Assembly (NCBI GenBank): GCA_020912385.1 | Contig: CP087221.1 | Location: forward strand, 992,001 to 1,056,000 | Length of the DNA stretch: 64,000 nt | Direction of reading: 5' to 3' | Source: Neofusicoccum parvum | Taxonomy: Eukaryota > Ascomycota > Dothideomycetes > Botryosphaeriales > Botryosphaeriaceae | Part shown: piece by piece, positions 53,949 to 64,000 of the stretch | How the letters are laid out: each line of letters starts with the position of its first letter | Numbering within the stretch: position 1 is the first letter of the stretch | The notes under the pieces: generated by a model | What the model was told of the DNA's origin: nothing | Databases searched by the model: none | The model's input: only the letters and a program-made list of their open reading frames with translations | Made by a program: the position numbers and the translations under genes

Positions 53949-55374
53949 GTAGAGCAAAGCAAAAACTGTTTTCACTTTCTTTTGTTAGGTCGGAAGGAAG
54001 GCCCAGTCCTTGGAGAATGAGGTTATGCAGTATGACTTGTATGATGCGCTGGGCGGCTTGAGTCAACATCGATAACAAAATCGATTAAAAAAAAAGTAAT
54101 TGGCCTTCTTTTGAAGGATGGAGGGGTTTGGAGTTATTTTGTCGGGGGAGTAATGGATGTTCTTCTTATTGTTCAGGCTTTCGGTTGTGTCCTGATGTTT
54201 AGGTGATGAGTGATGAGTGTCATGTTACGATGTCTACGTGTTCGCTGCCGTGTTTTGGTCTCGATGGAGCCTCTAACAGTTTTGAACTATTATCTCCAAC
54301 ATTTCCTTCTTCACGATGGACATTGTTAAAGCCATCATTCAGCGAAGCAACTCTAGAATAAGCAACCCACTGTTTGGAGCGTCTTACAGCAACTTAGTTA
54401 CACGCATACAACTGAATTATTGCCTCGTGGCTGAATCGGATGACTAACTTATGCGCAATCACCAGAACCCACATGCATGCTATGTTAGGGAGAGTGTCTC
54501 TCGTCCTCTCGAGAATGGAAATCCGGGGCCGCGGACCACGCCTAGTGCTGAGCGGTGGTTTATTCTTTACAGACCTAACTTATAAGTTGCGGCTAGAGGG
54601 CTGCGGTCGAACGATAGAGTGAGAAGACGGATTCGCTTTTCAACGACTGACTGAAACCATTGGGTCAAAGCGTACTCAACGAGCAACGTGCTGCCGTGTG
54701 GATTGAGACGGCTAGGGCTGAAATGATCTCCGGTACTTTACCCGAAAGGGAAATTGAGGAAGATCAGGGTCTTCTTCTAACCTATTCAACTACCCAGCCC
54801 GCTCTACCTACGTAGGGACTCATCGTTGACAATGAAACTTCGACTATTAATGCGCTGCCTTTGCTATTGATAGATAGTCTTTACTTCTTCGTAGGCAATC
54901 TTTTTTTATTGACGATGGGGTTTTAGTCATTGATAGCGCGGGTTAATAGATCGTACAATCAGCGTACTGCCCAAATTTTCCAAAAAAAAAAAAAAATACC
55001 TTAATAGATTACATACTGTCATAGATCCTGAGTAGAGCCAGGAAGCAATAATTGTGCTGTAATGTTGTGGCTGTTATTGATAGGAATGCTCTTCCTACTT
55101 GTCTCGAGTTTTTTTCTACCGAAACTTGCTCTCTATTTATTGAGAACAACCCTCAATAGGCTTTGCCATCGTTTGCAATCGCGTCACTCGTATACCTCGC
55201 AGTGGGTAAGCGAGCATGAATTTCGTCTCGAGCTCAATGGATGCAGAGGGTTTCGTATTGTTCTCATTGAGCATAGTACTCTAGCCATTGATTTTCGATT
55301 TCTATCTATTGATGCATCCTCAACAGGTTAAACCTACCTTCGCTGAGCCGTTTACATCTCTGAACCACCACTGC
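53949..55374. other. AT-rich convergent intergenic region
   Basis: 1.4 kb between the 3' ends of IRE1 and the aldo-keto reductase gene, markedly more AT-rich than the rest. It contains a 15-A run (54982-54996), frequent TATTGA/TCAATA words and one exact inverted repeat of them (55138-55158). No gene recognised. Confidence 0.6.
55138..55158. repeat. Inverted repeat TATTGAG / CTCAATA
   Basis: TATTGAG (55138-55144) and its exact complement CTCAATA (55152-55158) around a 7-nt spacer. It could form a short hairpin, but T/A-rich 7-mers are weak evidence for a function. Confidence 0.5.
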
Positions 55375-56285
55375 TCAGTTATCCACAGCCTTTACAATAG
55401 CTCCCCAAGGCCCTTGGTCCAGGTTATCCAAAGTCTCCATATCCGTAGCATCAATCTCAAAGTCAAAGACGTCGGCGTTTGCCTCTATCCTGCTCGGGGT
55501 ATCACTCTTCGGGAGCGGCACCCAGTCCTTCTGCAAGCAGTACCGGATGAGCACCTGCGCGTACGACTTCTTGTATTTTTCGGCGATGGACAGAAGCGTC
55601 TTGTCGTCCGCCTTCAGGTTGCGGACGAGAGGGCAGTACGCTTGGACAACAATGCCCTGAGACTGGCTGTACTTCACAGCCTCGCGTTGCTGGTTCCACG
55701 GGTGCAGCTGGCGTCTTTTGTCAGCAAATTTTCGGAGCAATGGCCCCACGCAGCTTCGCCCCTTACCTCAATCTGATTCACCGCCGGCGGCCAGACCGTC
55801 GCGTATTCCTTCATGGCCTCAATGTCCTTCTTGCCGGCATTGCTCACACCAATCTCCTTGACCTTGCCCTCAGCCTTGGCCTGCTCCAGCGCAGCCCACA
55901 TTATCTTGTTGCCGTCGGCCGAGACCGAGGAATTGTGGATCAGGAACAGATCGACGTAGCCGTCGGGCCGGTCGTCAAGCTTCTTGACGCTGTCGACAAT
56001 CCGCTGGTAGGTTGTGGCGACGTCGGCCGAGGCGGTCAGGACTTTGGAGGTGATGTAGACTTCGGCGCGTGGGAGGCCGGATTCTTTGACGGCACGGCCG
56101 ACTTGCTCCTCATTGGCGTAGAATTGGGCCGTGTCAATGTGGCGGTAGCCGGCCTTGAGAGCTGTCAGGCACGAACGCACGCACGTTTCTTCGGTGGATT
56201 TGTAGACGCCGAAGCCCAGACGCGGGATCTGGGCGGAGCTGTTGGGGAGCGGGAGGGTGGAGGAGAGGGTGAGCTTGGAGGCCAT
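55375..56285 (-). CDS. Aldo-keto reductase
   Basis: Two exons, 56285-55767 and 55707-55375, intron 59 nt (GTAAGG...CGCCAG), 283 residues. The frame is open upstream to 56402, but the ATG at 56285 starts the family-typical N-terminus. The TIM-barrel opens with PNSSAQIPRLGFGVYKS; the catalytic Asp and Tyr are in YRHIDTAQFYANE, the Lys in VYITSKV and the His in LFLIHNS. Later motifs EIGVSNAG, VVQAYCPL and LPKSDTPSRIEAN (cofactor-binding loop) follow. It should be a cytosolic NAD(P)H-dependent carbonyl reductase; the substrate is unknown. It is divergent from MRI1 across about 230 bp, with no obvious functional link. Confidence 0.92.
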
Positions 56286-56515
56286 TTTTGCGGTGGTTGG
56301 TGTCGAATGGAGCAGGGAGGAAGTGGCGGGGAGAGGGGTAACAATTGGAGCCGGGGAGCAGTGTGGTGTTGGTCGGGGACCCCTTGTCGAGTCGCGGGTC
56401 AATCATGACGTGCTGCTGGGGGACGCGCTGTTGCCCCACCAGTCCCTGCAACCGGAAAAAGTTCATTCTGTGCAACTCCGCCTTGCCCCGCCAAAACATC
56501 TCCGCAACGCACACC
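56286..56515. promoter_or_regulatory. Bidirectional promoter, aldo-keto reductase / MRI1
   Basis: 230 bp between divergent start codons; no TATA box recognised. Confidence 0.45.
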
Positions 56516-57722
56516 ATGGTCCTGCAAGCTATCAAGTACGAGCGCGGCTCGCTCCAAATCCTCGACCAGCTGCGCCTGCCGCACGCTGAGGTCTACGACG
56601 ACATCCATTCGGCCCAAGATGCGTGGCACGCCATCAAGGAAATGCGCACCCGCGGCGCCCCCGCCATCGCCATCGTCGCCGCCCTCGCACTAGCTGTCCA
56701 GCTCGAGACAACTGCTAAAAATGACGAGCTTTCTTCTATCGCTGAAGAGGTCAGGGAGTCCATCGCTCAGGCGTTGGATTACCTCGTCACCAGCAGGCCC
56801 ACTGCCGTCAATCTCGCCGATGCTGCCCGGAAGCTTAGGAAGATCGTGGACACGGCGGCGGTCGTACAAGGCGCTTCGGGCACGTCAGTAAAGGACGCCT
56901 ACGTGCAGGCTGCGGAGAAGATGTTGGTTGACGACGTGTCGGACAATGAGAACATTGGCAAGCACGGCGCTGAGTGGATTGTGAAGAACACAGAGGCTGG
57001 CAAGAGCGGCCAGGTCAGCGTAGTCACGCACTGCAACACTGGGTACACAGCTGAATTTCCGGCCATCCTCCTGAGGAATGCTGTCTAATTTTCACAGGTC
57101 GCTCGCAACCGCAGGGTACGGAACTGCCCTGGGTGTCATCCGCTCGCTTCACGCCAACGGCGCCCTGAAGCATGCCTTCTGCACCGAGACCAGGCCATAC
57201 AACCAGGGCTCCCGCCTGACGGCTTTCGAGCTGGTACACGATAAGATTCCGGCAACGCTGGTCACGGATTCCATGGCTGCGGCGCTCCTGCGCCTGAGGG
57301 GCCAGCCTGAACGGATAGCCGCGATTGTTGTCGGAGCAGATAGAGTGGCGGCCAACGGTGACACGGCAAACAAGATTGGCACATATTCGCTCGCCATCAA
57401 CGCTCGCCATCACGGCGTGAAGTTCCTTGTGGCGGCGCCGCGGACGACAGTAGACTTGCACACCAAGACTGGTCAGGATATTGTGATCGAGGAGCGCCCG
57501 GGCAAGGAGGTGACACTTGTCAAGGGCCCGCGTTATGACGGCGCCTCCCTGGACCTAAACGCAGTTGAGACTGTCAGCATTGCTGCAAATGGCATCGATG
57601 TCTGGAACCCGGCGTTTGACGTCACGCCTGCTGAGCTGATCGATGGAATCATCACGGAGGTCGGCGTGGTGGAGAAAGACAGCGATGGCATCTTCCGCAT
57701 GGAGAAGGTCTTTGAGTGGTGA
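56516..57722 (+). CDS. MRI1: Methylthioribose-1-phosphate isomerase
   Basis: Two exons, 56516-57042 and 57098-57722, intron 55 nt (GTACAC...CTAAT...TCACAG), about 383 residues. It isomerises 5-methylthioribose-1-phosphate to the ribulose form in the methionine salvage pathway. The eIF2B-like fold is clear: [26 protein letters not shown], the catalytic Cys in [41 protein letters not shown], and the catalytic Asp in [19 protein letters not shown]. The intron falls immediately after the catalytic HCNTG motif. The C-terminus ([11 protein letters not shown]) and length match the fungal family. The start is in ACC-ATG-G context. Confidence 0.95.
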
Positions 57723-58079
57723 GGCCTCAGAGAGTGCGAGACTTTCACGTTAGGAGCGCCACAGCAGCCGTGGGGCCGGGCACCCTCAGCGACACATGAA
57801 GCCCAGGAAGCCCGTGGCCCTCCTGTCATCTATCCGGATGCATCCGCTGCGCGGGTATTTGCCCCAGATTTTTGGCACAAAACGCTCATCTTTCTTTGCC
57901 CAGCTCGTGAAATGACAGTGATGTTCATGCTGCTCCTGACTCGCCGCTCTGCCTGGTCTGTTCTCCGGGCGAGCCCCTCCCAAGGTACCCGAAAATATCG
58001 ATCGCTATTTTTGAGGATGTGCCTCATGGGGCGCAATTTCGACCCTCCGTACGCCGGGTATTGGGGAGGCTCGGCGGCC
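57723..58079. other. Convergent spacer MRI1 / small coiled-coil gene
   Basis: 357 bp between two 3' ends; nothing further seen. Confidence 0.5.
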
Positions 58080-58395
58080 TCAGAACTCCTTTCCCGCGCT
58101 GCTGCCGGCGGAGTCTTGGTTGGCTGACTGCGTCTGGTTCGCAGCGCCTTGGTGGCCGGCGTCCTGCTGCGCGTCCGCTGCAGCCAGGAGCTCCTCGATC
58201 TTGGCCTCAAGGGCGTCCAGGTGGTTCTCCAGAGTAGAAGCGGTTTGCTCGCCGCGCGCGAGATCTTTGAAGGCCTGGACAAGATAAGCTTCACGACGAG
58301 GTTGAGGCGGGTGCGGTGCAGCGCGTTAATACCTGGGCCAGATCCGCGTCGCCTTGGGAGCCCTGCGGGCCGTCGCCGTTCTGGTGCGCAGCCAT
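58080..58395 (-). CDS. Small coiled-coil protein of unknown function (85 aa, spliced)
   Basis: Two exons, 58395-58333 and 58274-58080, intron 58 nt (GTATTA...TGTCCAG), phase 0, giving 85 residues. Exon 1 encodes MAAHQNGDGPQGSQGDADLA; exon 2 begins AFKDLARGEQTASTLENHLD and continues ALEAKIEELLAAADAQQ. Hydrophobic residues at heptad spacing (L..L..H L.AL..KI.ELL) predict a short amphipathic coiled coil flanked by Gln/Asn/Ser-rich tails. No signal peptide. I cannot name the family with confidence; small adaptor or complex subunits have this architecture. It is divergent from PAN1 across 269 bp and convergent with MRI1. Neither exon stands alone as a long open frame, so the gene is easily missed. 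Confidence 0.65.
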
Positions 58396-58664
58396 GATGT
58401 CGGATTCGCTGGTGGTGAGGCCGTGTGCGTTTTGGAGCCGGGGGCTGAGGTGCGATGACGACTTGGGGCGCGGCGCACGGGACGATTCACAGTTGACACC
58501 CAATGCCCCGGAGCGAGTCGCGAGCAGGCCCACCATTACCTCGACCATCCTACACCCGCCCTGTGCTGCCCACCTCCGCTCCTTTCTGCGTGCCCCATAG
58601 CGCGCGCTCTTTAATCCCCCTCCTTCCACGCTGAGCGCGCCCACGAGCGCTCCGACAGTCCGTC
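58396..58664. promoter_or_regulatory. Bidirectional promoter, small coiled-coil gene / PAN1
   Basis: 269 bp between divergent start codons; no TATA box recognised. Confidence 0.4.
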
Positions 58665-61600
58665 ATGTTCTCCGGGTCAAGCTCGTTTTTAGGGGGCGCG
58701 AACAGCGCTCGCGGCGGGCCCGGCCAACCTCACCAGCAGCAGTATGGCCAGCAGCAGCCCATGCAGGGCTTCGGCGGACTGCAGCCCCAGCCCACGGGCT
58801 TCGGTGGCCCGCTGCAGCCTCAATTCACCGGCTTCCCTGGCCAGCAGCAGGGCTTCCCGCAGCAGCAACCGCCGCAGCATCAGCAGCAGCTCCAACCGCA
58901 GTTCACCGGCTATCCCGGCCAGCCACAGCAGTCGTTCCAGCAGGCGCCGCAGCAGCAGTCGTTCCAGACCGGCCAGCAGAGCATGCCGCCGCCGGCCCAA
59001 CCCCAGCGACCCCAAGCCACCGGCATGACCTCATCGCAGATGGTCGACTCCTTTCGCGGACCGTCGTCGCAACCGCAGCAGCCCCAGGCGCCCCAGCCCA
59101 CCGGCTCCAAGATCCCGAGCATCAGATTGAGCTTCATAACGGCGCAGGACCAGGCCAAGTTTGAACAGCTGTTCAAGTCGGCCGTGGGCAATGGCCAGGC
59201 AATGTCGGGGGACCAGGCGAGGGACCTGCTCATGCGGTCCAAGCTGCCTGGCGATGCCCTGGCGCACATCTGGTAGGTCTCTTTGGATGGCATATGACTA
59301 AGGACGCGAATTGCTGACACAAGGCACCAGGACGCTCTCCGACACGACCAAGTCGGGCCAGCTTCTGTTCCCCGAGTTCGCCCTCTCGATGTACCTCTGT
59401 AACCTCAAGCTCGTCGGAAAGGACCTGCCCAACGATCTGCCCGAGCGCGTCAAGAACGAAGTTTCGAGCATGGTGGACATTATCTCGTTTGGCGTGCCCG
59501 ACCAGCCTGGGACGTCGGGCTCTCAGTCTGTTTCTACAATACAGCAGCCTCAGCCCCAGCAGCCTTCCAATGCTCAATTGCTTTCCAGCTTGGCGCCGCA
59601 GCCCACTGGTTTGCAGCCGCAGATGACCGGATTCCCTGGCCAGCAAGGAGGTTTCCAGCCTCAGCCGACTGGTTTCCAGCCGCAGCCCACAGGATTGCAG
59701 CCACAACCCACAGGCTACGGCATGAACCAGAGCATGGGATTGCAGCCACAGCCCACCGGACTACAGCCCCAGCCCACCGGATTTGGACCCGGCATGGTTG
59801 CTCCTCTGAATGCTCAGCCGACCGGGATGCCTGGACAGTGGGGACTTGTGAATACACCGGCCGGAGGTCTGCCCAACATCCAGAACATGATGCAGCAGTT
59901 GATGCCGCAGCCTGGAAGAGAAGGTGGTTCGTTCAGCGCCACAGGCCTCCGTGGAAATGCCACGGTCCCGTGGGCTATTACTAAGGACGAGAAGAAGATT
60001 TATGACCAGCTTTTTAAGGCTTGGGATGGTCTCAGCAAGGGTTATATCACCGGAAGTCAGGCCATTGAGATTATGGGACAGAGTGGTCTCGAAAAGACTG
60101 ATCTGGAGAAGATTTGGACACTGTCTGATCCTCACAACAGGGGTCGTCTTAATCTTGATGAGTTCGCTGTTGCCATGCATTTGATTTACCGTAAGCTCAA
60201 CGGTTACCCCGTGCCGAACACCCTTCCTCCGGAGCTTGTCCCGCCGTCTACCAGGAACCTCAATGATTCAATTGGCACCATGAAGAGCTTGATTGCCCGT
60301 GATGCTGAGGAGAGGAAGCACTCGGGTGCTTTCCTTCAGCCGCAGAGGACCGGTGTTAGCTATCTTAAGAATCACTCTCTCCGTGGTGGAAGTCCAGTCG
60401 CCGCAGGCCGCAAAGATGCCACCGTTTTCAAGAACAACGACGATGACGTTGGCTACAAATCAAGTGCTCGTCGTAGGATTGGCGGTGGTGGCCGCTCGCC
60501 TTCTCCAGCCGCGCCTTCGTCTCCGGGATCTGAACGATCTAGCGACGAAAAGTCACTTGAGCAGCTCAAGAAAGAGATCAAGGAGAAGCAGATCTTGTTG
60601 GATGCCATGGACTTCCGTGACGAGAACCAGGCTGAACAAGAAGAGCTTCTTGACCGTAAAGACCGCAAGGATGCCGAGGACCTGTACCGCCGGATCAGAC
60701 GCCTCCAGGAGGACGTCGACACTCATCCTAATGCTCACACGATGCTGTCTGGCGGCTCGGATGCCGAGCGCCGCGCTCTTCAGCGTGAGCTGCGCCGCCT
60801 CACCGATCGTCTTCCCGAGCTGGCCTCCCAGGTGCGCCGGACCGAGCGCGCGATTGCGGAAGCTCAGCTCGAGCTCTTCAGACTGAAGGACGCCAAGGCG
60901 CACCCCGGCTCTTCCGCTGCGATTGTTGGAACTGGCCCTGGTGGTGCTGTCACTGAGTCCGATAGACTCAAGGCCCGTGCAAAGGCAATGATGCAGGCAC
61001 GCTCGGCTGCTTTGACCGGAAAGCCTGCTCCTGCGTCTGTCGATGACTCGGGCGATGCTGCTAAGCGTCTGGAGGAGGAGCAGTCCCGCATCCGTACTGA
61101 GAGAGAGAACAACGAGCGCATGGTTCGTGATGTCGAAGAGAGTGTCACGGAATTCAGCAAGTCTCTCGAAGCCAGCCTCAAGGAAGGCACCGAGGGCGAA
61201 TCGAGTGAGCATGAGCGCCGCAGGTGGCAAGACGGCCTTGGGGTCGAGGATGAGGTCAAGGACTTCATCTACGAGCTGCAGAGACAGAGCCGTGCCGCCA
61301 GGATTCGCAAGGAAGAGTAAGTTGCGAGGCTCAGAGGATAAATTGTAAATGCTGACGAGAGAACAGTGACGTTAGGGATAGCGCAAGAAACAGGTACCAA
61401 TCGCCGGTGCCACGCATCGAGGAACCCGCGAGGCCCAGCAGTGCCAGAGGCCTTGAGCCTCCTGCTCGCTCTGAGTCTCCGCTGGCGCGTCCTGCATCTT
61501 CTAGCGGTGCTACCTACTCTTCGTACAAGACCCCCGAGGAGCGTGCCGCCTTCATCAAGCAGCAAGCCGAGCAGCGCATGGCTGAGCGTTTGGCCGCTCT

Positions 61601-63136
61601 CGGTCTTCGCGCACCCACTAAGACCACTGGCGAAACGCCTCAGCAAAAGGCAGAGCGCGAGCAGAAGGAGAAGGAGGAGCGCATCCGCAAGGCAGAGGAA
61701 GAGGATGCTCGTCGTGAGCAAGAGAGACAGCGCAGGCTCAATGAGGAGCAGGGAATTCCGCCGCCAGCTCCGAAGGCTACCGGCAAGAAGCCTCCGCCAG
61801 CACCGCCGTCCCGGAAGACGAAGGCGGACACTCACGATGCCGAGGCTGAAGCGGCGAAGAGGGCCGAGCAGGATGCTGCTGAGAGGGCTTTGCGTGAGGA
61901 GCAGGAGGCTCAGGAAGCTGAGACGAAGGCTATGGAGTAAGTTTGGCAATTTACACCCGAAAATTTCCTGGGGCTAATGCATTGTGTAGGGATGAAGAGA
62001 GGCGGCAAGAAGAGGAGCTCGCCAAGGAGCAGGAGGCTGCTGCTGCTCGCCTTCGCGCCTTGGAAGAGCAAGTCAAGGCAGGCAAGCTTAAGAAGGAGGA
62101 GGAGAAGCGTAAGAAGAAGGAAGCTCAGCGGGAGGCCAAGGAGAAGGAGTCTCGTCTGGCTGCTCAGCGTGCTGAGATCGAGGCGGCAAGGGAGCGTGAG
62201 AGGCAGCTCCAGTTGCAGCTCGAGGGCATGGGCGACGACGATTCCTCCTCTTCTGATGACGAGGGTCCGCAGGAAATCACGCCCCAGGAGACTACTCCCA
62301 CGGCCAGCCAGGAACTTCCCAAGATCGAGCCGCCAGCTGCACCTCCGGCACCGCCAATGCCCCCGGCAGCTGAGCCTTCGGCGAACACCCCGCCGTCGTC
62401 TGTCACCAGCCCTCAGGCTTCTGCCGTGACCAGCCCTGGTGCCTCTACCGAGACGAAGAACCCCTTCCTCAAGAAGATGGCCCAGGCCAACGAATCCCAC
62501 GCTGCACCCAGCGTCCCCTCCATCGCCACGCCCGCCAGCTCGGCAGAGGTGTCGACCAACCCCTTCCACCGCCTCACCCAGCAGGACAGCAACAAGACGG
62601 CTCTGCCCGAGCCGGCTGCTGCCCCCGCTCGCACGCGTGCCCGTCCCGAGGAGGACGACTGGAGCGTGGTCGACTCGGACGACGACAGCTCCTCCGACTC
62701 AGACGACGACCGTCCTGGTGGTGGATCTGCCAAGCAGCTTGCGTCGATTCTGTTCGGCACCATGGGCCCGCCCCGTCCGCTGTCGGCCATGGACAACAAG
62801 GACTCGCCGCTCGGCGATTCTCGCAACGACAGTCCTGCGGTTGCCTCCCCCGGCCCCTCGGCACCTCCGCCACCGCCGCCCATGCCCGGTGCGGGTGGCC
62901 CTGGTGCTCCCCCGCCGCCGCCGCCTCCCATGCCTGGCGCAGGTGCGCCCGGTGCTCCTCCGCCACCGCCGCCACCGCCGCCGCCAGGTGGTGCCCCTGC
63001 CGCACCTCCGGCCCCGCCTGCGGGTGCGCCGGATAGGGGTGCTCTGCTGAGCCAGATCCAGATGGGCAAGGGCCTGAGGAAGGTGGAGACGAAGGATAGG
63101 AGCACATCTTCTACTGCGGGTAGAGTGCTGGACTAA
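58665..63136 (+). CDS. PAN1: Actin cytoskeleton-regulatory complex protein PAN1
   Basis: Four exons: 58665-59272, 59331-61316, 61367-61936 and 61990-63136, about 1,436 residues, the usual size for filamentous fungi. The order is a Gln/Pro-rich start with [10 protein letters not shown] repeats, EH domain 1 ([20 protein letters not shown] ... [20 protein letters not shown]), a second QPQPTG repeat block, EH domain 2 ([20 protein letters not shown] ... [20 protein letters not shown]), a long coiled coil ([20 protein letters not shown]), a highly charged KEREEE-rich helix region, a polyproline stretch and a C-terminal WH2-like motif ([20 protein letters not shown]). Pan1 scaffolds endocytic patches with End3 and Sla1 and activates Arp2/3. 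The EH domains bind NPF motifs in partners. All modules are intact. Confidence 0.95.
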
Positions 63137-63861
63137 GTGCATGTTTGATTCATGTTTTTCATTCGTGTAGGGTAGTTTCAAGAGGGTCGGAAGAGTTCGG
63201 TTGGTGTTGGCATGGCAGGAGCTGGAAAGGGGTCGGTCTGTAGATTGAAGGGAGCAGATGTGCATGTATGCATTGTAGTGTGTTTTCCTCGTAAATTCGT
63301 TTTAACTATCGCGTGTTGACATGTGCAGTGTGTTTCATTGGCCAGTGTGGACAGCTCTTCTCGAAGGGTGCTCTGTCTTGGGCTCTGCAGCCCGGTACTG
63401 GATGGTCTGGATGTGGTCCGGAGTTACAGCAGCCCGTGTGGACCGTGGGCTTCCTTTGCTCAACCACAACCACGTCAACTGCTACTCGTCCAGCGGGATG
63501 ATGACCCGCACCTGCTACAACATCGACGCCGGCTTCAACGACCACGTCTCGGCGGAAAGGTAGGCATGTCTGAGCAGCAGGCCCCAGTTCCAAACACTCT
63601 GAAAGCCAGCTGCGTGAAGTCCTTGCAGCGAAAGCGTGATCGTTCTCGAGATCGGAATCGGCGAAGGAGAAAGCAAGCGAGGCGGCGCGGTGGCATTCTG
63701 GGTAACGCAAGACGACTTCATCCACGTCGAGAGCCGGAGCGACCGTCTTCGAACTTCGGCATGCCACCAACAGTCCCACAAGCGACCGCACGCTAGCCCA
63801 ATTCGGCAATTTACCTTTCGGCCTTGCTCTGCCCACGAGCATTGTGCTCCCGCGTCCACTC
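63137..63861. other. Spacer between PAN1 and the edge gene
   Basis: 725 bp. No confident gene. A phase-consistent plus-strand splice (63560-63628) joins two protein-like segments and is discussed as a finding. The right part must hold the 3' UTR of the minus-strand edge gene. Confidence 0.4.
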
Positions 63862-64000
63862 TCACGCGTCCACCTCCTCATCCTCGTCCTCCAGCACCAC
63901 CTCGGACGTGCGCAAAATCAGCGTGTTCCTCAAACTCCCCACCCTCCGCCCATCGTTGATTCCCTGGTAGTCCTCGCCCGCAACCATGTCCGCGGAGGGT
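63862..64000 (-). CDS. 3' end of an unidentified minus-strand gene (partial)
   Basis: On the minus strand a frame is open from the window edge to a TGA at 63864-63862, reading ...MVAGEDYQGINDGRRVG, then SLRNTLILRTSEVVLEDEDE and EVDA. The acidic tail and ordered sequence before it look like a genuine C-terminus. About 45 residues are visible, too few to name a family; whether the first bases are exon or intron end cannot be judged from this window. Confidence 0.5.
   Translation of the reverse strand, partial: PSADMVAGEDYQGINDGRRVGSLRNTLILRTSEVVLEDEDEEVDA

Overview
The window is nuclear DNA of a filamentous ascomycete (Pezizomycotina). Genes have short introns (mostly 50-80 nt, GTRNGY donors, CTRAC-like branch points), start codons sit in CCACC/GCC-ATG contexts, and the gene set is fungal: an alpha-factor-type pheromone precursor, PAN1, BIG1, IRE1, a Zn2Cys6 regulator and an NLP effector-type protein. 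A plant-associated Dothideomycete is my best guess, but that is inference. I see no rRNA, tRNA, CRISPR or intact transposon.

Layout. 1-5.5 kb: mostly non-coding, with a broken ORF remnant (1.7-2.1 kb) and a secreted Gly/Ala/Ser/Glu repeat protein. 5.5-8.2 kb: SAM-PH protein (minus). 8.2-11.8 kb: long GC-rich intergenic region, then a Zn2Cys6 transcription factor (11.8-13.8 kb), an unrecognised protein (15-16.2 kb) and the U1 snRNP factor Prp39 (16.7-18.9 kb). 20.2-23.9 kb: FAP1-like NF-X1 zinc-finger protein, divergent from BIG1 (24.6-25.7 kb). 26.9-27.7 kb: alpha-type mating pheromone precursor (minus). 29-31.2 kb: mitochondrial methionyl-tRNA synthetase. 33.8-36.2 kb: secreted GMC oxidoreductase; 37.2-38 kb: NLP (NPP1) protein; 40.6-42.5 kb: secreted gamma-glutamyltransferase. 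42.5-45.1 kb: no gene, but a dispersed 23-bp repeat.

45.1-48.8 kb: SAD1/USP39 and CCT2, divergent across about 250 bp. 50.4-53.9 kb: IRE1. 54-55.4 kb: AT-rich gap. 55.4-57.7 kb: aldo-keto reductase and MRI1, divergent across about 230 bp. 58.1-58.4 kb: a small spliced coiled-coil gene, divergent from PAN1 (58.7-63.1 kb). The right edge cuts the 3' end of another minus-strand gene.

Most genes are unlinked housekeeping functions: splicing (Prp39, SAD1), folding and ER stress (CCT2, IRE1), cell wall and actin (BIG1, PAN1), translation (MSM1) and methionine salvage (MRI1). The central 27-42.5 kb part differs: sparse genes for secreted products (pheromone, GMC oxidase, NLP, GGT) with TATA-like boxes about 100 bp upstream of several starts, separated by gene-poor spacers. 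The most noteworthy items are the pheromone precursor with five copies of a Trp/Cys nonapeptide core, the unexplained 23-bp repeat at 43.6-44.5 kb, and the small spliced gene at 58.1-58.4 kb. Exon limits are read by eye from splice signals and frame continuity; no alignment or RNA evidence was available.
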